Source: JAIQFV01 sp041494885
GTDB lineage: Bacteria; Acidobacteriota; Terriglobia; JAIQFV01
Assembly (NCBI GenBank): GCA_041494885.1
Contig: JBGQBO010000010.1
Span: forward strand, 1-64,000
DNA: 64,000 nucleotides
Direction: 5' to 3'
Positions 34,601 to 43,090 of this stretch are shown here, in pieces; position 1 is the stretch's first letter; each line of letters starts with the position of its first letter. The notes beneath the pieces were generated by a model. The model had not been told where the DNA came from. It did not search any database and saw nothing but the letters and a program-made list of their open reading frames with translations. Both the position numbers and the translations under genes were made by a program.

Positions 34601-35283
34601 AAGACACCCCCATTTTTGAGGAATATGGCGTGGACCATGAAATTGAAAAGGCCTTAAAGCCCAAGGTGTGGCTGAAATCGGGAGGGTACATCGTCATCAA
34701 CCAGACCGAAGCCATGGTCGCCATTGATGTCAACACCGGCAAGTTCGTCGGCAGGACGACGCGCCTCGAAGATACCATCGTGAAGACGAACATTGATGCG
34801 GCTAAGGAGGTGGCGCGGCAGATCCGTCTGCGCGACATGGGGGGGATTATCGTCATCGACTTCATTGACATGGAGGAGCGCAAAAATCGGCAGAAGGTGA
34901 TTCAGTCCCTGGAAGAGGCCATGCGAGAGGACCGCGCTCCTTCCAAGATACTTTCATTCAACGATTTCGGCCTTGTAGCCCTGACGCGCAAGCGTGTGAA
35001 ACAGTCGTTGGAAAAGATTCTCATGCAACCCTGTGTTTATTGCCAGGGCCATGGCCTGGTCAAGAGCTTGCAGACCGTGTGCTACGAAATCCAGTCCGAA
35101 GCAAAGAAGATGGCGCCCCTGCTCGATGGCCGGGAAATCCGGATCCGCGTTCATCCGGAAGTTGCCCGTGCATTAAAAACCTCCGAACAGGCCGTCGTCT
35201 CCGAAATCGAGAGCCATACCCGAAAGGATGTCATCATTAAGCCTGACCCACAAACTCACCAGGATCAATTTGAGATCTTTTGA
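31693..35283 (+). CDS. rng: RNase E/G family endoribonuclease with a ~700-residue insertion in the S1 domain
   Basis: A 1196-residue protein; the ATG at 31693 (MSKEMIISTSPQETKVAIL) is the family start, preceded by a GGGAAGGG run. The first ~95 residues hold the S1 beginning (GSIYKGRVTKVLPGMQSAFV). A Pro/Glu/Ala/Ser-rich, low-complexity stretch then runs to about residue 790, ending in Arg-rich patches (RRGRRGRSKR). The S1 fold and RNase core then resume (LREGQEILVQIAKEPLGKKG). Catalytic metal-binding aspartates are in AMVAIDVNTGKF and GGIIVIDFIDM, and the zinc-link cysteines are in CVYCQGHG. It should process rRNA and decay mRNA. RNase G is about 490 residues, so the insertion accounts for the extra length. 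A terminator follows at 35438. Confidence 0.92.
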   Translation: MSKEMIISTSPQETKVAILEDDQLVEVHIERSHEQGLVGSIYKGRVTKVLPGMQSAFVNVGLERDAFLYVSDFFEDAEEYDSIVATVEDKIEKLESSPGDAVTYTPLVIEIPTRLEPSEPAGISSGVPTSGKVTPEKNPPLAQAAVLAQPAPVSEKAAEAEVRQEMEKGASGPGSAESTQKNQNDLDRQSRGRYGRRRGRRRPWERHKEEQPRSLPQSPVQGQPSPVPAVVTPSPTPSPVVSTLTPLPGESLSKFQQSQAAPDEAPLQSAGLPSFEAVVPAEPAVSAPSDLPEPVQAAPTEVRQVESKEPIEILASEHAVTAPWAPETPLIPNQPETLEQVEKILSILDVPVEAGQLAATSAVTPSPADPMEKGPPLLLDVTETEPEGVASAPVPEPGTSRDEIIERIEEPLSMPSAEAGILSEFPLAISPVTADAGKIQSEGPIAHTEMTEALETPQQAVPPFQIGPVVPHGLDTTSEEESKAFPASGILEAPVLEVSAPSPVVAHEILVTEEGAVTQVEEQFEEKNLPSITIPDSEFREMEGDVAPRPGSSLATEGTISEETTPSRPEMEFTGTVVPAPRLYEPSESSEEPVTLAPDQPSVKGTGTAEEAVEAPAPALTLPGTPPETGLDVEPGKSESLMPETLSGPTAVVTEGSTPSMTDASRPQPREETKPQRVGTRFEKPYFSKPSREPRPFEAKGSGRSAQRAFQPEVYGPPTPYEYMTDEEKAEFNARRAQEKSSAKILDSSRKLTAPQPRDNSYQRGRRGRRGRSKRFADQETRPEQATPREEKRPTSRPLIAELLREGQEILVQIAKEPLGKKGARITSHIALPGRYLVYMPTVDHIGVSRKISSEEERRRLKRVINEFGEGLPGGFIVRTAGEGRTEEELKQDIRFLANTWTDIRSRAEKRAAPALLHRDLGVLERILRDQLSSEFTAIRLDNETEYAKVLEFVNQFQPALVGRVKLHFKDTPIFEEYGVDHEIEKALKPKVWLKSGGYIVINQTEAMVAIDVNTGKFVGRTTRLEDTIVKTNIDAAKEVARQIRLRDMGGIIVIDFIDMEERKNRQKVIQSLEEAMREDRAPSKILSFNDFGLVALTRKRVKQSLEKILMQPCVYCQGHGLVKSLQTVCYEIQSEAKKMAPLLDGREIRIRVHPEVARALKTSEQAVVSEIESHTRKDVIIKPDPQTHQDQFEIF

Positions 35284-35437
35284 GAGGCGCGGGAGGAAGG
35301 GACGCCGCGAGTTGGGAGAGCTTTTGAGGTTTGCTGCTTTTTGAGGCCGGGAGGAAGGCGCGCTCCATTGGACCGGAGAGCCCTTTTGGAACCCGGACTC
35401 TCAAAGCGGAAATAGAACGTTGAAGCAATAGCAAATG

Positions 35438-35463
35438 CCCGATGAGGATTCATCGGGTTTTTT
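35438..35463 (+). terminator. Intrinsic terminator after the RNase E/G gene
   Basis: Stem CCCGATGA / TCATCGGG with a GGAT loop, followed directly by TTTTTT. It is a textbook Rho-independent terminator about 155 bases after the stop at 35283, and it insulates the aminotransferase gene downstream. Confidence 0.85.
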
Positions 35464-35531
35464 ATTCTGGCAGGATTGGGCGGAGGCAAGCCAAGGGGCC
35501 TCCTCCATATATTCACAGATGGAGCATCCCC

Positions 35532-36728
35532 ATGAATTTTGAAACCTTTGAACTGGAGCGATTTCAATCCACCTGGGAAAACCATGTGGATTACAACCTC
35601 TCGGAGAGTGGCGTCCTGCCCATGTCGGTGGAAGAATTGACCCGCCTTGCCTCGGGGACCCGGCGACGCGGGAACTCTTCAGACAGTTCGATCCCGCGAT
35701 TACTCCAAACCCCCCTCAGTTACAGCCAAACCAACGGCACGGTTCATTTACGTCAGAACATCGCGAAGCTCTATCCAGGCGCCACAGATGACAACGTGGA
35801 AGTCACCAACGGTGGCTCCGAGGCGAACTTCATCACGATGTGGCGTGTTATCAATCCCCGTGACGAAGTGATCGTCATGTTGCCAAACTACATGCAGGTC
35901 TGGGGAGTCGCCCGTGCGTTCAGGGCGAAGGTAAAACCCTGGTGGCTGAGACCCATCACGCGGACGACTTCCGAAAACCAGCCTGCTCATTGGGCGCCTG
36001 ACCTCAAAGAGTTCAGGCGATTGGTGACCCGGAGGACGAAAATGATTGCTGTGTGCAATCCTAATAATCCCACCGGCTGCGTGTTGACTCACGAAGCCAT
36101 GCAAACGATCGTGGAACGGGCGCGATGGGCGGGCGCGTGGCTCCTCGCCGATGAGGTGTACCAGGGCGCTGAACGAGAGGGCCCCGTTACGCCTTCATTT
36201 TGGACGATCGGTGCTGGCAAAAAAGCCCCGTACGGAAAGCTCATCGTCACGAACAGCCTTTCCAAGGCCTATGGGCTGCCCGGATTGCGAATCGGGTGGA
36301 TGGCCGGTCAAAGGGAGGCCATAGGAAAATCCTGGGCGGCACACGATTACACCACCATCGGTCCCGGCGCCCTGAGCGACGCGCTGGCCTCGGTGGCACT
36401 TGCTCCCCCGGTACGCCGGGCGATTTTGGGGCGCACACGGGGAATCCTCTGTTCCCAGTGGCCAATTCTGCAACAGTGGATTGCGGCCCACAGAGCGTTC
36501 TGTGTAGCGATTCCTCCACAGGCGGGAGCCATCGCATTGATTCATTATTCAATGAAAATAAATTCCACTCAGCTTGCCAACAGGCTCCGGAAAAAGAAAA
36601 GCGTCTTGATTGTCCCGGGAGACCATTTCCAGTTGGATCGCTACATTCGAATTGGCTACGGAGGCCACCGGGAGCATCTGAGCGAGGGATTGAAGCGGTT
36701 GTCGGAAGTGATCCGGGAACTTGATTGA
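35532..36728 (+). CDS. PLP-dependent class I/II aminotransferase
   Basis: A 398-residue fold-type I aminotransferase. The frame reaches back to 35442, but ATG 35532 (MNFETFELERFQSTWENHV) follows GGAG and clears the terminator. The PLP lysine is in TNSLSKAYGLPGLRIGW near residue 240. AVCNPNNPTGCVL carries the Asn that contacts the cofactor, and LADEVYQGAE the Asp and Tyr. The C-terminal RIGYGG provides the substrate-carboxylate Arg. The N-terminus resembles capreomycidine-synthase-like and aspartate-type aminotransferases. The substrate is not determined. There is no operon partner; the S9 peptidase gene is 270 bases away. Confidence 0.88.
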   Translation: MNFETFELERFQSTWENHVDYNLSESGVLPMSVEELTRLASGTRRRGNSSDSSIPRLLQTPLSYSQTNGTVHLRQNIAKLYPGATDDNVEVTNGGSEANFITMWRVINPRDEVIVMLPNYMQVWGVARAFRAKVKPWWLRPITRTTSENQPAHWAPDLKEFRRLVTRRTKMIAVCNPNNPTGCVLTHEAMQTIVERARWAGAWLLADEVYQGAEREGPVTPSFWTIGAGKKAPYGKLIVTNSLSKAYGLPGLRIGWMAGQREAIGKSWAAHDYTTIGPGALSDALASVALAPPVRRAILGRTRGILCSQWPILQQWIAAHRAFCVAIPPQAGAIALIHYSMKINSTQLANRLRKKKSVLIVPGDHFQLDRYIRIGYGGHREHLSEGLKRLSEVIRELD

Positions 36729-36999
36729 GGTGGGGTCCCTGAAACCAGGGCCCGGCAACCGGAGGTGCTCTCCCCCTGATGCAAAAACGCGAGGAAGCAG
36801 TTTCTTGGGACTTCTCCGGCCTCAGGGGAGCCGGGCCCAGCGTCAGTTCACATTCATCCGCCATTTCAAGGCCCGACGGCTGTGCGCCCCTACAACTTGG
36901 ATTGACTTTCGCGATTCCGATGTCTGACTTCTCTCCCCCGACACTTCGTGCCCTCTTTCTGCTAAAATGACCTGCTCATATTCCACATATGGAGGCAAC

Positions 37000-39153
37000 A
37001 TGCGCCCACTGGTTCTTGCCATGATCCTGATCGGTACCTTGTTCATTGCAGGAGTGTCTTTCATGAACGCAGCCGAAAAGCGTCCCCTCACATTCGACGA
37101 CCTGATGAAGGTGCAGCGCGTTGCGGACCCACAGATTTCCCCGGACGGCAAGTGGGTGGCGTATTCCGTTACGGTGGTCGACAAGGAAAAAAACACCAAA
37201 AAAGCCGACCTCTGGGTAGTGCCGAGCGCAGGAGGCCGAGCGCTACAACTCACCCGCTCACAGAAGAGCGACGATCGTCCGCGTTGGTCTCCCGATGGGA
37301 AGGAGATCGCGTTCGTATCCACCCGCGACGGGTCCTCCCAAATCTGGGTCCTTCCCGTGGAAGGGGGCGAAGCCAGGAAAGTAACGTCCCTTGCCACCGA
37401 GGCCGGGGGAGTCCTTTATTCCCCCGACGGCAGATATCTGTTGTTTACCTCCGACGTGTACCCCGAGTGCGATCACAGCAGTCCTCAGAAGGCACTCGAG
37501 TGCAATGCAGCCAGAAAGAAGGCGGCCGACGAATCGAAAGTGAAGGCCCACGTGGCCACGCGGCTGCTTTTTCGACATTGGACTGAATGGAAGGACGGCA
37601 AACGTACCCACCTGTTTATTGTGCCGGTGGATGGCTCTCAGCCACCGCGCGATTTGACGCCGGGTGACTATGATGTTCCGCCGTTTTCGCTGGGCGGACC
37701 CGATGATTACGCGTTTTCACCTGACGGCAAAGAGGTCTGCTATACCTCCAACCGCGACCCCCACGAGGAACGCTCCACCAATATGGATTTGTTTGTGGTC
37801 ACCGTCGCCACTGGGGAGACGAAGAAGATTACCAGCAATCCGGCTTATGACGGCTCGCCCCAGTACTCTCCCGACGGCAAGTTTATCGCCTATCGGGCGC
37901 AGTCCCGGCCGGGGTACGAGAGTGACCGTTTTCAACTGATGGTCTATGATCGAGCGACTGCACAGCACCGCAGCGTGACAGAGAGTTTCGACCGCTGGGT
38001 CGATTCGTTGGCCTGGGCACCGAACTCCAGAGAGCTCTATTTTGCCTCCGGAGACCGGGGACGCAATTCCATTTTCGAGGTCTCCCTCACCGGGAACGAC
38101 GTGAAACGCGTTTATGGGGAACACTCCAGCGGAGACGTCGTTGCTACGCCCGATGGGCGGGCTCTTGTTTTCACGCGGTCTTCGATGCATCAACCGGCGG
38201 AAATCTATCGGGTCAGCGCCGATGGATCGAATATCATGGCGCTTACTCATCACAATCAGGACCTGCTCGCGACACTCGATCTAAATCCGGCCGAGGATTT
38301 CTGGATTGATGGCGCTCTTTCCTCCAGCGGACCTCCCGTGGATCCCAAGGTGGCCAAGGGCTTCATCGATCCCGGCCAGGCGGAGGCCGCAATTCCCGCT
38401 CAGAAGAAGATGGACACTCCAAAGATTCATTCCTGGATCCTCAAACCGCCGCAGTTCGATGCTGCGAAAAAATATCCGGTGCTCTTGTTCGTCCACGGAG
38501 GCCCCCAGGGCTCCTGGGAAGATAACTGGGGGTATCGCTGGAATCCCCAAATGTATGCCGCCGCAGGTTACGTGGTCGTCATGCCGGATCCCCGCGGATC
38601 CACCGGCTATGGACAGCAGCTCATTGATGAAATCAATAAGGACTGGGGAGGTCGATGTTTCAAGGATCTCATGCTGGTGGCCGATGCGACTGAAAAATGG
38701 TCTTATGTCGACAAGAACAAGATGGTGGCGGCTGGCGCTTCATTCGGCGGGTTCATGATTAATTGGTTCCAAGGCCACACGGACCGCTTTAAAGCGCTCG
38801 TGGCTCACGCCGGTGACTTCGACCAGGTGAGCGGCTACTATGTCACCGAAGAGCTCTGGTTTCCTGAGTGGGAGATGGGAGGAACACCGGCAGACCATCC
38901 AGAGATCTATGACTTTCTCTCTCCCGGACGGTACGTGAAAAATTTCAAAACGCCAGAACTGGTCACTCATGGGGAAATTGATTTTCGGGTTCCCGTGGCT
39001 GAAGGCCTGGCGATGTACACCTCCCTCCAACGGCGCGGCATCGAGTCGAAGTTGCTGTACTTCCCCGACGAGGGACATTGGATCCTCAAACCGCTGAACT
39101 CCGAGTTGTTCTACAAAACCGTGATCGAGTGGTTGAATAAGTTTACGAAGTGA
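37000..39153 (+). CDS. Secreted S9 family peptidase (prolyl oligopeptidase-like)
   Basis: A 717-residue protein. GGAGG lies 5 bases before the ATG at 37000, which begins a signal peptide (MRPLVLAMILIGTLFIAG). Residues ~40-430 form WD40/beta-propeller-like TolB repeats (PQISPDGKWVAYSV, PRWSPDGKEIAF, PQYSPDGKFIAY). The C-terminal ~270 residues are the S9 catalytic domain, with nucleophile GASFGGFMINW, acid in HGEIDFRVPV and His in PDEGHWIL, so the triad is complete. It is of the dipeptidyl/acylaminoacyl-peptidase (S9C) type and should release peptides in the periplasm. It is monocistronic. Confidence 0.92.
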   Translation: MRPLVLAMILIGTLFIAGVSFMNAAEKRPLTFDDLMKVQRVADPQISPDGKWVAYSVTVVDKEKNTKKADLWVVPSAGGRALQLTRSQKSDDRPRWSPDGKEIAFVSTRDGSSQIWVLPVEGGEARKVTSLATEAGGVLYSPDGRYLLFTSDVYPECDHSSPQKALECNAARKKAADESKVKAHVATRLLFRHWTEWKDGKRTHLFIVPVDGSQPPRDLTPGDYDVPPFSLGGPDDYAFSPDGKEVCYTSNRDPHEERSTNMDLFVVTVATGETKKITSNPAYDGSPQYSPDGKFIAYRAQSRPGYESDRFQLMVYDRATAQHRSVTESFDRWVDSLAWAPNSRELYFASGDRGRNSIFEVSLTGNDVKRVYGEHSSGDVVATPDGRALVFTRSSMHQPAEIYRVSADGSNIMALTHHNQDLLATLDLNPAEDFWIDGALSSSGPPVDPKVAKGFIDPGQAEAAIPAQKKMDTPKIHSWILKPPQFDAAKKYPVLLFVHGGPQGSWEDNWGYRWNPQMYAAAGYVVVMPDPRGSTGYGQQLIDEINKDWGGRCFKDLMLVADATEKWSYVDKNKMVAAGASFGGFMINWFQGHTDRFKALVAHAGDFDQVSGYYVTEELWFPEWEMGGTPADHPEIYDFLSPGRYVKNFKTPELVTHGEIDFRVPVAEGLAMYTSLQRRGIESKLLYFPDEGHWILKPLNSELFYKTVIEWLNKFTK

Positions 39154-39362
39154 CGCGGATAGGAATTGGGTCCCATGACATGTGGGGGCACACCGCCGTG
39201 TGCCCCATCTCGGCTATTAAACCCGAAACCGAAAGCATTGTGACCTCGCAATGACTCAAAGGTAAACAAATCCCCAGAGGGTCGTGACGATCCCTTCCTG
39301 AGGGGGCTCGGTCCGCCACGGCGGACGCCCCTACAACTCAAAAAAAGGCGGACACTTCACTT
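39154..39362. repeat. Intergenic space holding two GC palindromes
   Basis: Two elements lie in the 209-base gap. At 39185-39206 is GGGGCACAC-CGCC-GTGTGCCCC. At 39302-39337 is GGGGGC followed by GTCCGCC-AC-GGCGGAC and GCCCCTACAAC. The second is the fullest copy in the window of the element whose outer part reads GTTGTAGGGGC on the minus strand. Confidence 0.6.
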
Positions 39363-40334
39363 ATGCAATATCGAAGACTTGGACGAACAGAGCTGCAACT
39401 CTCCGAAATTGGATTCGGCGCATGGGGGATCGGGGGGCACCTGTGGCAGGATTCGAAGGACGACGAATCTCTTCAGGCGCTTCATCGTGCCATCGACCTT
39501 GGCGTCAATTTCATTGACACGGCCGCTGCCTACGGAGAGGGCCACAGTGAACAGCTCATTGCCAGAGTTCTGAAATCCCATCGCGATAAGCAGATTTATG
39601 TCGCCACCAAGGTCAACCCCAAGAATTATGTCTGGCCTGCCCAAAAAGGCAGCGATATCCGCGAAGTTTTTCCCAGGAATTACATCATTGAGCGAACCGA
39701 ACAGAGCCTCAAAAATCTTGGGGTTGAGCGGATCGATCTCCAGCAACTGCACGTCTGGAATGACGAGTGGGCAGGAACGGACGAATGGCGTTCTGCATTT
39801 GAAAAGCTCCGGCGCGAAGGAAAGGTCTGCCACTTTGGCATTTCCATCACAGAACATGATCCCGACGACAGCCTGAAGATGATCGACACCGGTGAGGTGG
39901 ATGCGGTCCAGGTCATCTACAACATCTTCGACCAATCCCCGGAGAAGGCACTGTTTCCGAGATGCGAGGAAAAACGGATTGGCGTCATTGTGCGCGTTCC
40001 CTTTGACGAAGGGTCGTTGACCGGGGCCGTGACCGAGCAGACCACCTTCCCTCCCGAGGACTTCCGCACACATTATTTCAGCGGCGACCGCAAAAAGCAG
40101 GTGGTCGACCGAATTGAAAAGCTGGGACGGCTCCTCGATGGGGAGGCCAGCAGCCTGGCGGAGCTGGCACTCCGTTTCACTTTGACGCCTCCGGCGGTAT
40201 CCACCGTGATACCGGGAATGCGCAAATCCAAGAATGTCGAAGCGAATTGCTCTGTGTCCGATGGCCGCAGGCTATCTCCCGTATTGGCGACCAAACTTAA
40301 ACAACACGCATGGCAGAGGAATTTCTATCGCTAA
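39363..40334 (+). CDS. Aldo/keto reductase
   Basis: A 323-residue TIM-barrel oxidoreductase of the AKR superfamily, starting MQYRRLGRTELQLSEIGFG. Catalytic tetrad residues appear as Asp in FIDTAAAYGEG, with its Tyr in the same motif, Lys in VATKVNP, and His in LQQLHVW. The NADPH-binding end is STVIPGMRKSKNVEAN. It reduces carbonyl compounds or oxidises alcohols; the substrate is not known. The palindrome-bearing space before it carries no clear promoter. Confidence 0.9.
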   Translation: MQYRRLGRTELQLSEIGFGAWGIGGHLWQDSKDDESLQALHRAIDLGVNFIDTAAAYGEGHSEQLIARVLKSHRDKQIYVATKVNPKNYVWPAQKGSDIREVFPRNYIIERTEQSLKNLGVERIDLQQLHVWNDEWAGTDEWRSAFEKLRREGKVCHFGISITEHDPDDSLKMIDTGEVDAVQVIYNIFDQSPEKALFPRCEEKRIGVIVRVPFDEGSLTGAVTEQTTFPPEDFRTHYFSGDRKKQVVDRIEKLGRLLDGEASSLAELALRFTLTPPAVSTVIPGMRKSKNVEANCSVSDGRRLSPVLATKLKQHAWQRNFYR

Positions 40335-40530
40335 GCCCCTTTCCATAAAACCTCTTGGCGCATGACATCATCCAAGTAAGCATGGAGATCGGGAGTTAAT
40401 CCGCGTGTGGGCGCGTTCCAGGAGAGACCTGAGTCCCCGATCTAACGGAGTTCATGCTTGAAACCTCGAATTTGATAAACGTTTACTGAAGAATCATGGA
40501 ATGGCATGGCAGGCATGCCGAGGGGGTCGT

Positions 40531-41607
40531 ATGAGATTGTTTGCAGGCAATTCAACAGCGTGGTGCAAGGCGACGATCGCGACGAGCGTCCTCGCAACGG
40601 CATTATCATTGGGGCTTATGATCGTGACTCCTGAACCGGTATTCGGAGCTCGGGCTTTCGGTTCTAGGGCCACGTTTTCGCGCGGGTTCCCCCACCGTGA
40701 ATTCATCGGGTTTGGATTCCGAAACAACTTCTTTCGCCGCTCGTTTGGGTTTTTCCCTTCCTATTCCTTTTTCTACTCAGGGTTTGGTCCCTACTCCTAT
40801 TACCCGTCCTATTGGGGGCCGCCCTACTGGGGACCTGGATCAGCTTATCCACCCAGTTATAACCTGGATTATGGAGCTCCGGAACAACAAAGTGATGGCA
40901 ATCAACGGGTTGCGTGGCTGAGGCTGGACGTTCAGCCGCGGGAAGCCTCCATCTACGTCGACGGCCAGTATGCAGGAAAGGGATCGGAGTTTGCGGATGG
41001 AAAAAAACTGCTCCCGGTGAGCCCTTCCAGTCATACACTGCGTTTTGTGGCGGAGGGTTATCAAGCCGCAGTCGTTGATTTGAAAGTCAACCCGCTCCAG
41101 ACCCTGGATGTTAAAGAACATTTGCAAGCGGGTGCCGCCGCCTCGGGAGCGCCAACGGATTCCACCCCGCCTCCCTCTTCAGCCGCCCCTCCGCGCTCGC
41201 CCGGCCGGACTCCTCCCCCCTTGCGACAGCCGTATTCGGCCGCGCCCCTGAGCCGAGGGAACGTGAACCCGAAGGCTTCCACGGATCCAAGGAATGATGT
41301 GCATGCCGAAGCAGCGCCACAACGCGAGGATTCCCCGGCCCAGCCAGCCTCCGGCAAGTATGAAGGTGTGCAATTTGGAAGGATTGTCATCATATTCGAG
41401 CACCCGACCACCGACGCTGCCATCTATGTCGATGGCAAATTCATCGGTGTCACTGATTCCTCCAATCCCGATTTCATGGTCAACGACGTTCCGCCGGGAA
41501 AACATACCGTCGTCGTGACCAAGCCCGGCTTTGGGAATTTCGAAGAAAAAATAACTATCACTCCAAGCGGGAGCATTTCTGTTAAAGCGGTGATGAAGAA
41601 GAAATAG
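40531..41607 (+). CDS. Secreted PEGA-domain protein
   Basis: A 358-residue protein. ATG 40531 (MRLFAGNSTAWCKATIATS) follows GAGGGGG and gives a signal peptide ending near EPVFGARA. Next comes a Tyr/Phe/Gly/Pro-rich stretch (FGFFPSYSFFYSGFGPYSYY). The first PEGA domain is at about residues 120-195 (LDVQPREASIYVDGQYAGKG). A Pro/Ser/Ala linker follows, then a second PEGA domain at about 275-355 (EHPTTDAAIYVDGKFIGVTD, PPGKHTVVVTKPGF). PEGA units are beta-sandwich repeats of surface and periplasmic proteins. The function is probably structural or protein-binding. Confidence 0.8.
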   Translation: MRLFAGNSTAWCKATIATSVLATALSLGLMIVTPEPVFGARAFGSRATFSRGFPHREFIGFGFRNNFFRRSFGFFPSYSFFYSGFGPYSYYPSYWGPPYWGPGSAYPPSYNLDYGAPEQQSDGNQRVAWLRLDVQPREASIYVDGQYAGKGSEFADGKKLLPVSPSSHTLRFVAEGYQAAVVDLKVNPLQTLDVKEHLQAGAAASGAPTDSTPPPSSAAPPRSPGRTPPPLRQPYSAAPLSRGNVNPKASTDPRNDVHAEAAPQREDSPAQPASGKYEGVQFGRIVIIFEHPTTDAAIYVDGKFIGVTDSSNPDFMVNDVPPGKHTVVVTKPGFGNFEEKITITPSGSISVKAVMKKK

Positions 41608-41661
41608 GATGAGGAGCGGGAGTCTCGGGCTTGGCTTGAGAGTCTGAAGTCCAAAAACCCG

Positions 41662-41724
41662 GTTCAAAGTTCAAAGCCCGAACTGCCAAGTCCGAAACCA
41701 GTTCAACGTTCTAAGTTCAAAGTT
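41662..41724. repeat. Heptad repeat array, GTTCAAA type
   Basis: Nine 7-base units beginning GTTCAAA, GTTCAAA, GCCCGAA, CTGCCAA, GTCCGAA and ending CAACGTT, CTAAGTT, CAAAGTT. It matches the array at 11631-11665. Confidence 0.75.
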
Positions 41725-41743
41725 TGAGATCCCGATTGTTCAA

Positions 41744-41778
41744 CTCTGACTTCTGACCTCCGACTTCTGGCCTCTGGT
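41744..41778. repeat. Heptad repeat array, TTCTGAC type
   Basis: Five 7-base units CTCTGAC, TTCTGAC, CTCCGAC, TTCTGGC, CTCTGGT. It matches the array at 11711-11745 and lies at the same distance from its GTTCAAA partner. Confidence 0.75.
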
Positions 41779-41987
41779 TCGTTCCTCTGACAACATGCAA
41801 CTGTTTCCCTGACATCCGGTAACTGGCACCTTAATTTCATCTCAACCCCAGCCTGCCCATTTAAGATCCATTTCTCTCCTTGCGCCCAAAGGAATCTCGC
41901 ATACAATTGGCCTTGTTGATTCTCAGGGAGCGTGGCTCCTGCGGAAGCACCCTGCGGGTTCATTTTAACAGGAGAGGGAGCGTCCTC

Positions 41988-43019
41988 ATGGTCTATAAGC
42001 TGGCGCTGGTCGGGTTCGGGAACGTCGGAAAGAGCTTCCTTAGATTGCTGGAGCGGAAGAAGCTCCGTCTAAAAAGGGATTATGGGATTGAATGTCGCGT
42101 GGTGGCGATTGCCACGGGCAACCATGGACTGGCCATCGACCTCAAGGGGTTCGATTCGAAGAAAGTCTTCTCCTATTTGGAAAAGGCCGGCACCCTCGAT
42201 ACTTTGCATCGCGGAAAACCGCTCCAGGGCGCAATCGATATGATCCAGCAGTCGTCCGCCGATGTCATGTTTGAGATCTCTCCACAGAATCCGTGGACGG
42301 GACAGCCGGCTATCCGGTACATCGAAGCCGCCCTGAAAAAAAGGATGCACGTTATCACAGCAAACAAGGGGCCTGTTGTCCATGCCTACCGTCGGCTCAA
42401 AAGGCTTGCCGCCAGGAACAAGGTGCAATTCCGGCATGAAGGTGTGGTCATGGATGGGACACCGATTTTTAACCTGGCGGAGATGACCCTCCCCGCCACT
42501 GAAGTGCGCGGCTTTGAGGGGATTCTCAACGCGACGACCAACTATTTGCTCGAGGAGATGGAAAAAGGAAAGAGTCTTGAAGCTGCTCTCGAAGAGGCCA
42601 AGGCCCTTGGGATTGTCGAATCCAACCCGGCCGTGGATGTGGAGGGATGGGATGCAACGTCTAAGCTGTGTTGCATCGCGAACGTCATCATGGGGGCCAA
42701 TTTAAGACCCAGGGCAATTGACCGCGAAGGCATCCAGAAGCTTACGCCCGCGCAGCTTCAAAAAGCGCAGGGGCGTGGCAATCGCATCCGGTTGCTGGTT
42801 CGTGCCTGGCGGGATGGACGCATCGTCCGGGGAAGCGTTAAGCCCACCGAAATTCCGCTGACCCATACCTTTGCGACGCTTCGGGGAGACACCACTGCCC
42901 TCTGCATCGACACGGACACAATGGAGAAAATAACCATCATCGAGGGCCCCGGTGGCCCTCATCAGACCGCGTTCGCACTGCTGTCCGATCTCATTAATAT
43001 TCACCGGCTGAATGCGTGA
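41988..43019 (+). CDS. hom: Homoserine dehydrogenase
   Basis: A 343-residue protein catalysing the NAD(P)H-dependent reduction of aspartate semialdehyde to homoserine, the branch point to threonine and methionine. The start at 41988 (MVYKLALVGFGNVGKSFL) begins with the dinucleotide-binding loop. The family pattern VITANKGPVVHAY and EGVVMDGTPIFNL follow, then GILNATTNYLLEEMEKG and the catalytic-lysine region NPAVDVEGWDATSKLCCIAN. There is no ACT domain, so it is the short form lacking C-terminal allosteric control. The next gene, recR, is convergent and ends 71 bases away. Confidence 0.93.
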   Translation: MVYKLALVGFGNVGKSFLRLLERKKLRLKRDYGIECRVVAIATGNHGLAIDLKGFDSKKVFSYLEKAGTLDTLHRGKPLQGAIDMIQQSSADVMFEISPQNPWTGQPAIRYIEAALKKRMHVITANKGPVVHAYRRLKRLAARNKVQFRHEGVVMDGTPIFNLAEMTLPATEVRGFEGILNATTNYLLEEMEKGKSLEAALEEAKALGIVESNPAVDVEGWDATSKLCCIANVIMGANLRPRAIDREGIQKLTPAQLQKAQGRGNRIRLLVRAWRDGRIVRGSVKPTEIPLTHTFATLRGDTTALCIDTDTMEKITIIEGPGGPHQTAFALLSDLINIHRLNA

Positions 43020-43090
43020 GGGGGGTCGGTGGCACGTGAGGGGAGATTGCCAAGCCGGACCATCTCCCATTAGAAACAGCCTTGCCGTCT

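Larger units (their letters stand above)
41608..41987. other. Heptad-repeat-rich gap upstream of hom
   Basis: About 380 bases between the PEGA gene and hom, largely occupied by two 7-base arrays (41662-41724 and 41744-41778). The homoserine dehydrogenase leader follows, with GGAGAGGGAG shortly before the ATG. No methionine or threonine attenuator or riboswitch was recognised. Confidence 0.55.

Noticed and set aside
43028..43052. TGGCAC followed by TTGCC, possible sigma-54 promoter
   Set aside because: The spacing between the two elements is 11 bases instead of 5, and it lies between convergent genes.
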